This document shows, in pieces, positions 1 to 12,526 of a stretch of DNA of 64,000 nucleotides; position 1 is the first letter of the stretch; each line of letters starts with the position of its first letter. Both the position numbers and the translations under genes were made by a program. Source of the DNA: Gigantopelta aegis (lineage: Eukaryota > Mollusca > Gastropoda > Neomphalida > Peltospiridae); the NCBI RefSeq assembly GCF_016097555.1, contig NW_024533062.1, forward strand, positions 1 to 64,000, read 5' to 3'. Below the pieces are notes generated by a model. The model searched no databases and was not told where the DNA came from. It saw only the letters and a list, made by a program, of their open reading frames with translations.

Positions 1-646
1 GTAATCCATGGGTAGGCAATCGCGCAATTTGTATTACTTCCTCCGCAATTTGTAGAATCTTGAGACAGCTTCTCATTGCTCCTGATATGATTTAACATTA
101 AGGCTTACAACATTTCCGCAAGGATCCTCTTGCAAATTTTGGTGATATCTTTAGGCAGGGCTTGGGCCATCTTTTAAAGCCTTGCTGCATAATCACCCTT
201 TTTGCTATAAGCAAGACTTTCCTGTTACTAATACTGTGTGACTGTTTGGATTTTTTCCTAATGCAACTCGAGTAAAATGATGATAGCATCATCCTAATTA
301 TTCTTAGCGATACGGCTTTTCCTTTTCTTTGAGTTCATCATGAGATAATCTCTGAGTTCTCTAGAGAAAAGAGAAAATAAATAAACTGGCATACTATTGT
401 CAAAGCAAAATACACATATATTACAGATTGCTTTTATTATCTTAGACTGACAATAAGTTATAAAGCTTTGATGTAATGTAGTACCACACAGATGGTGTTA
501 TAGTTATAGTTTATAGTTTAATAGTAGAAGGGTTGGCATTTATAGTCCCTTAAGTAGCACTCTTCACTTGCTATTTTGGCTTTATTTCTATACTTTACAA
601 CGATAACATCTACCATTACCAAGGTGTATAGTGGTCATTACCACTC
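1..646. other. Intergenic, no supported gene
   Basis: AT-rich DNA with no exon that I can assign. A 64-codon minus-strand open frame lies at 98-292. A second frame over the same stretch is also fairly open, so it could be a fragment of an exon, but there is no recognisable domain, start context or splice partner. Confidence 0.4.
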
Positions 647-735
647 ACAATAATTCATATGAATTAGTTAGAAATAGCGACTAAATGTCTGACATTTTAG
701 TCGCTATTTCTACTTAATTCATAGTGAATTATTGA
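647..735. repeat. Fold-back hairpin, MITE-like
   Basis: The arms GAAATAGCGACTAAATGTC and GACATTTTAGTCGCTATTTC are reverse complements apart from one extra base, with almost no loop. The pairing continues outward through AATTCATATGAATT and AATTCATAGTGAATT to CAATAATTC/GAATTATTG. The whole 89-bp stretch can fold into one hairpin, as expected of a miniature fold-back transposon. No coding content is seen. Confidence 0.75.
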
Positions 736-1474
736 CACTGTTCATCATTAAATATGAACGTGTCCAAGGTGTAATTTTGAATATCAGAACATTTCAATGT
801 TTTCACATACCCAATCTTCCTTTTTGATCAAGGACCAGGGTTTACTTCCACTCTCCGGCTATCATTATCAACACTATATTACTACAGCCAGAATATAAAC
901 GTTAGCAAATAAGTTTCCATCAAAATTTAATCTGTTGATTTTGATTTTTAAGAAATACGAGTGGTAAGAGCTAAACAAATCCAATACGAGGCTTCTCCAA
1001 ACACTAATTCAATCATGGATCAAATCAGCTGATGTATAAAAGGGAGGAGAATGTTCCCACGCCAACAAGAACACATGATCTGTACCACCCTTTTCATAAA
1101 ACATAATAATATCAATTATTAATTGAGTTAGATCAATCATAAGGTATAAAAATGCTACTTTAATATTTTTCTAAAAATGGTAAGAAGGTTGATTTTTTAT
1201 CCTTTTTATAATTATCTCCTAGAATGTTTTATCACAAAATGTTTTAACAATAATGTCAAATTGGTCATTTTATATTTACACATTAAAGCATTCAATAGCA
1301 TGTGATCGAATGGCAATTAAAATATTGCATATTCTTTTGGATTTTTAAATGTTGATTGTTAATTAAGAGATTTGATAAAATAGTCCTCTAGAAAAATTTG
1401 ATTCGTTGACAAGATATAATAGTTCTTTGATGTCTAAGGTAGAAGAGAGTCACTGAGGGAACAGGGAATAGTCT
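736..1474. other. Intergenic, no supported gene
   Basis: AT-rich sequence between a hairpin element and a LINE remnant. No exon, RNA gene or repeat is recognised here. Confidence 0.4.
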
Positions 1475-2720
1475 AGCTCACAATCCTATCCCCACATCCA
1501 GATTTTTTCTCTACAATTCAGATGAAAATTCCAGTCTCATTTCTGCTATTCTTATTGACACGGGCTTCTGGTCCTGACAGTTCTTCCACTATCATGATTC
1601 CACCAACACAGCCTAGTATTTCATTTCCACTTTCCTTTATTGAATTTTTAATTCCTCCTCTCAATTGGTATTTTCCCTTCAGGCTGGAAAAACTCCAGTA
1701 TTGTACCTATTCTCCAAATCAAAAACCTCTTCTTCATCCCACAGACTATCGCCCAATCTCTCTACTTTTTCCCTCCTAAGGAAGATCTTTGAACCTCAAC
1801 ATCTTTAAACTATCTGTACAAATTTGTTCTGTTCACAACATCCTTTCTAATTGTCAGTTTGGTTTCTGACCAGGATTCTCAACTGGCAACAGCTCTATTA
1901 TCTATTGTCAATTCTTGGTTTTCTTCACTGGATCTCAAAAATGCAATCTGTGCGTTTTCTTTGATCTCACTAAAGCCTTTGAAAAAGAAAAAAAAAAAAA
2001 AAGAACCTCCCTCTGATCTGTCCCTCCACAAGCCCTACTTGACATCATTAATCATTTGCTTCACTTCCTCCTCTTCTTTTGTCTGGCTTCATAGTTATCT
2101 ACAAGGCTGTTACTCAACAAGTGATCATAAATGATTCTCTCATCTTTTAAAGATGCATGCACTTTGCTCTAAAAATGTGCTCTCTCATAAATGGGACAAT
2201 GATTATTATCTCTTCTCCTCAACTTTTAACCTTCAGATCCTCTCAACTCATCGCTCTATTTCCAAATATGTTCTTCTCTAAAAGCACTAACAACCTACCT
2301 CCTTGATTTTCCTTCTTATATTTTTTCATTCACCAAACCTCCATCCAAGTGATGCTTCTCATTACTTTGATCCTTTCACCTTTACCATCCCTGTTTTCTC
2401 ACTCATCTACTTCCACATAACTCATTTGTCCCTTCTGGCTCTCTCTCTGTGGAATTCTCTTCCCTATCATGTGAATCTAGCTTGTCTCTAATCACTTTTA
2501 AAATCTAAAGATAAATATGCTTCTTTACTACTCACCCATCGCCTTCCACACTAAAACTTATCATGTTTCAGCCTTATATATCTCTGTGTTATTAATGATA
2601 CTATATCCTGTACTCTATACCTTAATTCTGTTTTATTTATTATTGTTTATTCTGTTGTGCCCTTTAAACCTAACAAGTAGCTATTGGGCATTCTCATTGT
2701 CAATAAATAAATAAAAAAAT
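1475..2720 (+). mobile_element. Decayed non-LTR retrotransposon (LINE) reverse transcriptase, 3' part
   Basis: Reading across several frames, the sequence shows the order typical of jockey/CR1/L2-type reverse transcriptases. First comes a P(T)DYRPISLL block at about 1,735-1,775. Then come a QFGF.PG.STG block (about 1,855-1,895), a VFFDLTKAFD-like block (about 1,955-1,985) containing the first catalytic Asp, and a C-terminal ALWNSLP..V block followed by a Lys-rich stretch (about 2,440-2,530). The copy ends in short AATAAA-type repeats at 2,700-2,720, which fits a CR1/L2-like 3' end. The frame is broken many times, so it is a dead copy. No 5' part or endonuclease is visible. Confidence 0.7.
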
Positions 2721-2917
2721 AATCTAGGAACAAGTACATAAAATCAAGATAATTCAGTATAGAAAAATTTTATATCAAAATTGCAAGACAAAACTAATTA
2801 ACATACTACAATAAACAAGTTGAGCATGTGTACACATTAAACAGACAACATTGTACTACAATAGAAAACATAAGGAAAAAGTTACAAATAACATGGTACA
2901 GTAGCATAACTTAGCAT

Positions 2918-3205
2918 TTGAAAGTGTTGGCATCCATACTAGATCTAATAGCAGATGTAGTTGAAGCAGAATTAACAGTTGACAGTGTTGGCATCATAAG
3001 ATCTACTATGTAGGTGTAGTTGTAGCAGAATAACAGTTGAAAGTGTTGCCATCATACTAGATCTAATAGCAGCCCGTAGTTGGTAGCAGAATTAACAGTT
3101 GAAAGTGTTGACATCAGATAGATCTAATAGCATTTTGTAGTTGTAGTAGAATTAACAGTTGGAAAGTGTTGGCATCATACTAATCTAATAGCAGGTGTTA
3201 CAAAA
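2918..3205. repeat. Tandem repeat, about 60-bp unit, five copies
   Basis: A unit containing GAAAGTGTTGGCATCATAC, then AGATCTAATAGCA, then GTAGTTGTAGCAGAATTAAC repeats about five times, with small indels and substitutions between copies. It is a minisatellite. It lies about 140 bp beyond the predicted 3' end of the minus-strand gene at 3.3-5.1 kb. Confidence 0.85.
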
Positions 3206-3340
3206 GTATAAGTACTGCTATTCTAGAAAGAGGTTAATGGTGATGGCATAAACACAGTAACGATAATAACCGAATATCAGGACTTTAGAGTATTAATGTT
3301 TGGAAATAACAGATCGATGAAATGAGAAAATTTGTACCTG

Positions 3341-5097
3341 TCATTTTTGATCCCTTTTGTCAATAATTGAGAAAGTGCCAGACTCATTAGAGACACGGTC
3401 CACATCAGAATTGCCATCAGTGACCACCACATTGAACGAATTGTAGTAAATTGTATTCTATCTCTGTAAAGTAGTCTATCTCAGACACCAAAACGTTTGT
3501 AGATATGAGACTGCTTTGTAGTTCAATTCTAGCACTACCTCCACTTGTGTAATTAACTATCATGTAAAGTTCAACTGGGTGAATATCAACTTTACTGATT
3601 GATGCATAGGGACGTATCAAAGATGAATTAGTAGGCCCAATAATAATAGAGGAACCAAATGGAATCCAGTCATAAGCAGCTGGAGGAAGGTAAGTATAGA
3701 GCATTGCCATCTTGGTAGAGAACAAACAGTTTTGTGAAAAACTTTGCATGTTAGGAATTCGTTTATAAATTCGAAAGTAGGATACATTTTCTCGCTCTAA
3801 TCCATTCACCAAATTAACAAGTTTCATTGATTGAGGATACAGCCAGAAAATCAATATTAATAGCTTCCAAATGATATTACCATCATTATGTACAGGGTAA
3901 CAATACCCTTTCTCCAGTTTCTTTTTCTCATATCTAATTCAAAAAGTCAACTACACCAACAAAGTACCTGTAACTACTTCCAATTTAATCTTATTTCCAT
4001 TAGGTGCCTCAGACCAAGTCAAGTCAGGTATTTGACAGACCTGTTCTAACTCCATTGGTGTAAATGTGAGGTTGCCTCTGTTAAGCCAGACTTCCATCCG
4101 ACCATATACTTGAATGCAGAGTACCAAGGACCCTGTAATTTGGCAAACTTTATTGTGAGAACTGATCCAATTGAAAGCTTGAACACTTCCATCAGATATA
4201 CCAAGTGGTTGTAAATACAATAGTTTTGTTCTTGACCTATGGTAGTAAAACGTTGACAGAAAGAAGATATTGCAGACTGTCCAATTATATAAACATTTCC
4301 TTGACAAGCACCATCAAATACATTTGCACTATCGTTATCAACTTTAATTTTCCATATTAGACGAGATGACAGGATAGTGCAAACCACTGAAGTCAGCATC
4401 ACGATTATTGGCTGTAGTATAGTTAGGAAAATAGCTAGGTAATGAAGCTGTAATATTAAAATGATTAATTCCTGGATAGAAAATAGGAATATGAATATTA
4501 TCCTCCTCAGCACATTGTGTTAGTACCTTCTGTTGAATAGTGGCAACTGTTTCACATTGTGTCACATTGGCAGAGGTGTAGAGCTAATGCAGACTACTGG
4601 ATAGGAGATGGGACTACTGCAGTTGTTGTTATGTATTATTTGCTGACAGGCCACATTAAGTACTGACTGTCCCAGTTCAACTCCATATTGATCAGCTGAC
4701 GTAGCTGCTAATCTTAAGAATGATCAGTACCATTGAGGGCTAATGTACTCCCAACACTACCAGAACTTCATGAATGTATTCCACAGTTGACCTCCATTTT
4801 TAGATTCAGCTAGGGTATTGAACGAGCTACTGGCTATAACCATCAATAGATAACGTAATAGTATCAGAGCCCACCATCATTACTGTAGCCTACGTTGATT
4901 ACAGACACAGTACATGTACCAGTTGTCAAGAAAGTGTTCTCTACATAACCACCTTGGTGTATATAGACAGTTTTTCGAACCAGAGGCTTCACTGCGTGAA
5001 TGAACAGCACCTGAATGACTTCCATCCTCGGCCTCAGATCCGTTGACGCACATAGCTGACAAATAGCCGTAAGCCACACTAAAAGAAGACTAAACAT
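3341..5097 (-). CDS. Unrecognised secreted, Cys-containing protein
   Basis: The start at 5,097 opens a clear signal peptide, MFSLLLVWLTAICQLCAS. Three coding stretches follow on the minus strand. The N-terminal part (about 4,800-5,097) reads ...VYIHQGGYVENTFLTTGTC. A middle part (about 3,968-4,720) has ELGQSVLNVACQQI, then VTQCETVATIQQKVLTQCAE, then a Trp-containing block WISSHNKVCQITGSL. It ends at a probable donor site near 3,968. A last exon (about 3,341-3,870) contains IPFGSSIIIGPTNSSLI and ends ...SIIDKRDQK before a TGA. Several frame changes inside the middle part look like single-base indels. No membrane helix is seen, so the product is probably secreted. I do not recognise the family. 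Tectonic-like proteins were considered but not supported. Confidence 0.55.
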
Positions 5098-5180
5098 GGT
5101 ACGAGACCACGCCCAGCTAGATGACGTTGTCGTTCACTTTCAACGAGGCCTACGTCACAAGGCTATCACACGTACAGATT
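5098..5180 (-). promoter_or_regulatory. Possible promoter of the 3.3-5.1 kb gene
   Basis: The DNA immediately upstream of the signal-peptide start is richer in GC than its surroundings. It carries two CRE-like cores, TGACGTT and TACGTCA, on opposite strands. Position and motifs fit a proximal promoter, but there is no TATA box or mapped start. Confidence 0.3.
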
Positions 5181-5249
5181 GCTATGCAATAACTGTGTGT
5201 ACAGTTCCAACAACAAATTCGTAATTCTTCATTTTAATACAAAAACCCA

Positions 5250-8084
5250 CTTTTTATTCACAGATATCAGCATATTTTAATATAGATCTAACACCCTCGA
5301 AAATAAACATTAAGAGTTATAATATCAGGCCGAAGTTTTTAGATATTCGATGGCTGTGCTCAAAAGACAAACTTTAATACTGGATTCAATACTTTAAAGT
5401 GCTATGTTTATTGTATAAATTATGTTTGCATCTTCTCCTCATATCTTGTATTACATTTAACTTTGTTAAGAGACTCCTATGAAGAACTTGTTCTGGGTTC
5501 ACAGACGTCCTTTACCATTTACATCTACATGGTATTAAGCTAAAGCTGTGAATCGCTTTGAGGAGAAGACCGGACGCGGGGAGCAAGGAGATCACTTTGC
5601 CCGGATCCGAGGGGACTTACTGGGAGAAAAACCCGAAGCAGTCCAGCGTACGGAAGTGATCCAGGCCGGGAATATAAATGAACCAAAACTCATTTATTAT
5701 GATATATAGTAGCATAATATATCATACTAAAAACGTCACGAACATAGTCACTCTGTACACATCTCATTCAAAGCTGATTTTCTATGGTGGTCTTTAATAT
5801 CAATAAGTATAAATACAAAATAACAGACAGTACATAACATTACAAAAACCTACATGATGTATAATAACAGGGCAGTACTTTACTGATTTTGAAGAAAAGA
5901 CTCTCTATTGAAAATTTTGTGGTTAGACACAAAATATAGATATATGACAGCATATCTGCTAGCGCTAGTTCTCATTGTTGCACACTAGTTTTAATTATGA
6001 ACATTATGAAAGATGCCATGCATAATAGAGTTAAAATATGTGGCCTAAAGTCGGGCTATCAACTGACCCCATGCTTGAAAGTCAGACTATAGTTCTGGTT
6101 CCATCTCGATACCTTAAATCAAGGTAGTATATAATATAGGAACATGCACAACTACATGTAAGATTAAACTTTAGGGGTTAGAGACAGGGTACTTATATAG
6201 CATAACTTCTAGTCCTCATTTTAAATTAATACTGTTTATCAAACCATAAAAACGGATATGAATAATGGTTTTTATCTAGTGTAAATAACTGATATATAGA
6301 CATGTTTGCTATAGTAAGTTTAGCCCTGACTTATATTATTGTTCTTACTATTAACTGTAGCTTTGTATAATGCATATTCTAACTTAACCATAATAGTGAC
6401 AGATGTTCAGGGCAACTTCTTTATTAAGCTTTATGCAAAACTCAAGTGTAATTATAAATTTCTTAGAAATGTGGACATGGTTTTATTGAGCTGTCATGCA
6501 TGCCTCTTGACAACTAGCTGGTGTACCTCTCTCATAACTTGTCACTTCCTGAATGACCTTTATGCTTTTTCTTAGAAATAATTAGTAATCATGGTTCGTC
6601 CTCCTATCTTAGAGTACATGGAACTATTTATTGTTCTGCACATGTAACTTCAAAAAGTTTCTCTCTCTTAAAAGACAGACTGTTAATATAATCTGGTCTT
6701 TTAAAACTTTAAATTCATAGTGTTTTAATGAGGAGTTAGTTTTTATTAAAGCAGGCACTGACAATATATGCACATACAAAGGAAGAATAAATTATAATAA
6801 TCTATGGTTAGCCTTTTTGCGCTAAAGTCTCTAAATAACTTCTAGAAGAAAATTAATATGCTTGTAGAATTAATATCACTAATAATTACTTCCTGTTGCA
6901 TTATGTTAATTGTATACCTGGAAGTGGGAGAAATAAATTTTCTAACATTACTTTTAAGACAGCGAAGATATTTTATAGTATGTAGAATTGCATTATATTC
7001 GTTATTATGTGCTTCTTATCTAATATATAATTATAGCCTTTGAAAATCTTATATCTGTTGATATTATATTAAATGCAAGTATTGGTACTTACATTTTTAA
7101 GTATTGATTTGACTGTTGTATTGTCTATGTGCTATAGAAGCCTGTGAATCTCATTTAAAGTTCATCTCCTATGAGGTTTTTCTAAATAGTCAATGAATTA
7201 GGAAGAGAAACATGATATGAGAGAATTAAGATGTAACAAATAACAGTTACAATACCATATACAAATGCATATAATTATAACAGGCAACTCATACATTACA
7301 AAATCTATTTGATTGTATAAAGAGTATACACTTAACTTAAAAAATGAAAATTTGAATTTAGTCACAATATATACATAGTTCTTATTTTACGTTTGTTTAT
7401 CACATAAAAACGTATGCATAATAATTTTGATTATCATAAAATTAACCTATATATAGATATACATTGTATATATAATAAATTTAGTCCTGATTATATTATT
7501 ATTCTTACTATCCATTTGTATTATGTCATGTATTAATTCTACATTAGATCTTTTTTACATTTTAGCATAATGTTAGCTATATATCTATAGGCAGAAGTAA
7601 TAAATGAGTTCTGTTTTCATATAACTAATTAAAAACAAGTGTCATTAAGTTTCTTAGAATGTTGACAAATATATATTAGCTGTTAATTGCTCTCCTCATA
7701 TATTGTTACACACTTCCTACAGGAACTTTAAACTTTTCATAGCATTTAAATAGTATTCATAGATCACCCACCCACTTTAAGTGTACATGCAACTCTTTGT
7801 GCAAATGCTTGTAACTTCAAAACCGTTTTTTTTCTTTTAGAAAACAGACAAGTCAATGTTATATTCATGTCTACTACTATTTGGCTTTTTAGCACTTCAA
7901 TGTTAGTAGATATTTATCGGATGGTTTAGTTTTTTAATAAAGCAACTACTGTTTATCTGGAATACACAAACAAAACCTGGCAAAAATTATTAAGAACCAC
8001 AATGTATTAGGTATAATAGTTATAATAAAAACATTTTCTACGCTTAAGTCACTAAGCAACGACATCAAATCTGATAAAGCATAA
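5250..8084. repeat. Duplicated 5' flank of the SRCR genes, fold-back arm fragments
   Basis: No convincing exons are present. The block is made of sequence repeated at 12.38-15.6 kb. Examples are a GATATCAGCATATTTT block (5,262 and 12,391), GACAGCATATCTGCTAG (5,947, about 12,911 and 14,811) and TTTAGCCCTGA followed by TATTATT. Solo arms of the 12.5-kb fold-back element lie at about 5,399-5,507 (left arm) and 7,130-7,235 (right arm). One short stretch at about 5,555-5,670 is unusually GC-rich (for example GACCGGACGCGGGG) and unexplained. The copies have drifted, so the duplications are not recent. Confidence 0.6.
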
Positions 8085-8247
8085 TTGCGCATAGTATTAT
8101 TATCGACGATGATACTTCCTGTTGCATTAAATGATTTCCTGAATAAATACTGTGGGTCTGTGGGTACACTCTATTTGTTTAACAATACGCTATTTGTTTG
8201 GACGATACTCTCTATTTGTTTAAACAATACGCTATATTTGTTTGACG
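8085..8247 (+). promoter_or_regulatory. Conserved 5' block upstream of SRCR gene 1
   Basis: This stretch is shared with the DNA immediately upstream of the start codon at 14,605-14,729, 15,600-15,720 and 20,795-20,909. The common core is ATACTTCCTGTTGC...TTAAATGA.TTCCTG..AATAAATACT. The repeated ACTTCCTG units are ETS-like (GGAA core). The block also carries a short tandem repeat of a TATTTGTTT..ACGAT unit. Conservation across paralogues suggests a shared promoter or 5' UTR. Confidence 0.45.
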
Positions 8248-11200
8248 ATGGGTCTTGCAGTAATTATTTTTTTGCTGTCTCTTAAGCTTTTGGATTCATC
8301 TGTCATGGACAAGGTATGTTGTATTTTAGCAAAAATATTAATTATTTATAGTATAGGCCAAGTATTAGCTAACGAAATGTTACGACTCGTAATAAACAAG
8401 TGTATAATTCAAATAATAATAATTACTTTGTGAGAAGGGAGATAGGATGATGTCTTTAAAAATGTTTCTATTTCAATTCATCTAGCCTAAGCTAATATAG
8501 AATCTTCTTCACATTGCACTAGTACTGCATATACTTTGTATTGCTCCTAGTTATAATAAAATTAATAATATATGTGCATTTCGAAATCATTTCATCTTAT
8601 GTTGACTTCATGCATTTTAGCTTATGTGGCATGCATGCCTTCATGCTTTGTTAAACTTTTTTTGGCAAAAGAGATCATAGTTAATTTTTTTTTTTGCACG
8701 AGTTATTGTTACAAACAAAGGTAACACTAGGCAAAGTGCATATTATAATTATACACAAGCAGTTAATAACTTTTGTTATCAGAAAATAGATCAACATGGG
8801 TTCTGACATAATTTTGGTGGCATGAATGCTATATGCTTTATTGCATGATAGAATGAACTCATTGTATTGTAATACAACCACAACAACCAAAAAATGTGTA
8901 ACTATCAGTAATAGGTGTAAGCTGGGCTATATGAAAGGAAATAGACCTAGACATGAAAGAATTTCAAAACAATTAATGGTCACGTATAAAATATCACCCA
9001 AAGGCCTTTTTAGAAAAGCTCATTGACTGCCATTTTGAATACTAAGCCTTATTGATTTGGTATCCAAGATGACTGCGTATCGGATAGTACTTTTAGATAA
9101 TATTTATAATGTTCATATTTTCATCATTAGGTACTGGTGCCCTACGCCTAGTGAGAAACGGTCTCCCTTCCACTACACAAGCTTTTACCTCGGTATAGTC
9201 GAAATTTATTACAGAGGTGCTTGGGGTAATATCTGTGATGATAGCCATTTTGGTTACAATGAAGCAAATGTGATATGTTCATCAACTTGCTTTTATTGGT
9301 GTCTCCACATATGGTTATGTTGGGAGTACTACTACGTGAGTCATTTGTTTATTACTTTAAAATCTATTTTCTATTAAGAAGTAACAAACAGTAAAGTTAT
9401 GAAAATCCTAGGCAATAATTTAATATGTAAATACATGTCACTCGTGTAACTGAGTGGTAATATTTGGATTTGCATAGTCAATACACTCTTGTCAATCATA
9501 ACCTAAACATTTTTCCCCTGAAATGAAATAATTAAAAAGATGACTAACGTTTTCACTAGCATGGACTTTGTAAGAGTACTGAGCTCCCTTTAAAATGGCT
9601 GGCCACATTTAGAACTGAGTGGCTGTTTCAAAGCAGACCACAACATATAGTCCTTTCAGGAATCTACTTGATAATATACTGATCTCAAGCTTTTACTTGC
9701 CATATCAAATTTTCAACTGTTTATATATATATATATATATTATTGGTATAGTCTGCTTTTTATTTAGTTACTTTTTATAATATAGAAATATATCACTGGG
9801 ATACAAAATTAATGTGTAAATGTAGTTATGTATGGACAATTTCGATAGTTGAAGAAATGTACATACATATATCACTATCGGTTATTTAAAAATGGTAGTC
9901 TTAATAATGTGTCTGCTTTTTTTCGTCAGTTAAATTCACTAAATTCTAAATATTGCCATATTTTTTTAGTCATTGTAGATATTTCATTGTGAAATGATAT
10001 TATAACTATAAATATAATATTATATAATATAATAAAATACTATACTATAGATTTATATTGTAACATTATATTATGTAAGTTATAGTGATACTCTAAAGAA
10101 CGAAATAGTATTAGCATTGCTTGTTATTGTAAGTCTTTCATTTCGTTTTGGACAGGATCTTAACCCAATGTTGCTGGAAAAGAACATTAAGTGTTCATCT
10201 AGTTCTTACTTGTTCTCCTGCAATGTATGTTAATGCTCAATACAGCTCTTATTGCAGCGACCATACTCGTGATTATTTGTTTTATTGCTGATGTATTTTG
10301 ATCAAATGTACATTCAATTTTAATATACTACACTTCTTTTTTTTATAGACACTACAAGATCTGAGTAGCAATCCTTATTCAGACAACTTCGTTTGGGTAA
10401 TGGAAATTACTCCAATCAAGTGTCGTCTTGAAGTCTACTGTAATGGACAATGGGGAACAGTGTGTGATGATTACCTTCACTGGTATTGATGCTAATGTTG
10501 CTTTGTCGAAACTAGGTTACTCAGCTACTCTCGTTATAATTACATATCAATTAGGTAGATTGATGTGCCAATATATATGTACACAATAAATACACACGTA
10601 ATTATGCAAAAGCTTATTGACCTCAACACGCAGAAATAGAATTAAAAACTCTTCACATGCATCAAATTAAGATTTGTGTCTTTATTAGTGGGTACTCCTC
10701 ACAACCAATTTGGTTGGACAGTGTGCACTGTACTATTCATATTACAAAATGTCTTAGTTTCTTGTCAGACTTGTCCTCTATATGAGAATCATAACTGCTA
10801 TCATAATGAAGATGTTTCCTTAGAATGTCGTAAGTATATAAATTAGCTTGTCATTTCACTTAATCAATTCTTATTGTTATTTTATAGAATTCTCTGTATC
10901 TTCTTTAAGTGGTCCATAAATATGCTAAACTTAGTACATGCCAAGGTGCTAATACAGGTAATTGACAAACATTGTGAAGTGAAATGAGTAAATAATCGAT
11001 TTCTTTCCTATATTAAATAGCTACAACCTCTTTCACCTACAAGCCAAAGTAAGTTACTTTTTTCATTTATACCTGTAATGCCATTCTGTACACTTTTGTG
11101 TCCCAGTTTATATGTGGACAGAAATCCTACCAATTTTTTCTGCATGTGCTTAATATTCCAAAAAAATTAATATAAATCCTCTTTTAATTTTAATTACTGT

Positions 11201-11925
11201 TACTTGACTTTTTTGAGCTAATCACAAACTAAAGGAAAAATGTCTAAAGTCACACCTTATCTTTATTCTAACATTTTGATCTGAAATCTAATAGCAACAA
11301 TTGTACTATAAAAAATTTTTGATGGTATATGATTTTTACTATTATCATATGGTTATATAAATACAAGGTTGAATGACTGTGCCCAGACCAATAGTTGCAA
11401 GAACCCTATTTGCAAGTTAAAAGCGTTAGCAATGTTCAAAGTAAATGCAAATTAGGCTCTCAAAAATTATAAAGGGTCATATTTGAGTTAATTTCACTGA
11501 TCCATCCACAATTGAATAGCTGGCTTTAGTGGATTTGTTTTCTTATTAGTTTGCCACTTTTCTATGAATCGTTTTTTCTAATATACACGAACATACTCAA
11601 CTATTAATTCCTCAGGGCATGAAAAATAAAAGAGATCGTAAGTCATAACCTTTAATTATATCATAACAATTATTGGTAAAATATAATTATTGTAATAGTA
11701 GACTTTCTGTTTTATTAGCTTTGAAAAAATGGATTAATTATCTTAAACAATTCAACAATAGAGAATTTTAATTAACTTTGATCTTTTCTACAGGTACTGA
11801 TGATAATAATGTTGATGGTAAACAATTGGAGAAATTATAGGAGGAATATTTTCTGTAAATTTTCACTGTATGCTGCATATGTTGCTGTATTATTGTTTTG
11901 GCTTGGTATATGCCTCAATGGATAA
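8248..11925 (+). CDS. SRCR receptor paralogue 1 (type I membrane protein), probably decaying
   Basis: The exon order matches the better preserved paralogue at 15.7 kb. Exon 1 is a signal peptide starting MGLAVIIFLLSL (8,248-8,313). Then come SRCR-A first half (9,131-9,335; GALRLVRN...[12 protein letters not shown]), SRCR-A second half (about 10,150-10,290), SRCR-B first half (10,349-10,554; [12 protein letters not shown]), SRCR-B second half (10,689-10,829; PIWLDSVHC...ECR) and a short exon (10,888-10,957). A stalk exon lies at about 11,021-11,048, and a membrane exon with a short tail at 11,794-11,925 ([15 protein letters not shown], after a frame change). Several exons carry single-base shifts. 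The acceptor of exon 3 reads TTTCG instead of TTTAG. The second stalk exon, near 11,598-11,626, has both splice sites altered. The protein would sit in the plasma membrane with SRCR domains outside. It is a decaying copy, or an active one blurred by sequence error. Confidence 0.65.
9722..9741. repeat. (TA)n microsatellite
   Basis: An uninterrupted run of alternating T and A inside intron 2 of SRCR paralogue 1. Confidence 0.8.
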
Positions 11926-12526
11926 AAATATTACAAAGAATAGTTTCTTAGCATTTTATTATATTATTTTATTATGATGTCCTTTGTAATTAGTTTCATA
12001 CCTTGTAATGTAATACGTGAAAATGTATATACTTTCCTTTGTCTTTTGTAAGCATCATTTATTGCTAATAAATAATTTAATTATAGAAACAATAAGTTTA
12101 AATTATTTGTTGAATTAAATATTCCACTAAATTTAAATAAAGACTAAAATCTAACCTTATTAAGTAATAATATACTATAATCATATGCTCTCATGTAATT
12201 GTTTTTAATGCTATTTAAAGCCTCATACTCAAGTTTTAGCAAAGTCTTAAAGTGTCAGTTATCACTATTTGTCTAGCCATTATGTCAGTACAAGTAGAAC
12301 TTTTTTTGCTATCTGTTTAGAAAAATTCACTTTTTGTAGTATTTTAAAGGATGTCTACATATCTTGGGGTCTTGAGTACTTTTTTACTCCGATATCAGCA
12401 TATTTTTGAATATAGATCCTAACACCCTCAAAAATAAACATTAAGAGTTATAATATATGCCAGAGGTTTATTCTACTGGCTATGCTCAAAAATCAAACTG
12501 TAGTACTGGCTTCAATACTTTAAAGT

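Noticed and set aside
98..292. 64-codon minus-strand open frame as a gene
   Set aside because: Two frames are equally open, with no recognisable domain. Not enough to call.
2918..3205. CRISPR-like repeat array
   Set aside because: Copies are directly adjacent and diverged, with no unique spacers, and the genome is animal. It is a minisatellite.
3341..5097. Tectonic-family protein
   Set aside because: Considered because of secretion and Cys spacing, but none of the expected block order could be seen.
8681..9026. Overlapping 66-69 codon frames on both strands
   Set aside because: They fall in intron 1 of SRCR gene 1 and are low-complexity or AT-driven frames with no conservation in gene 2.
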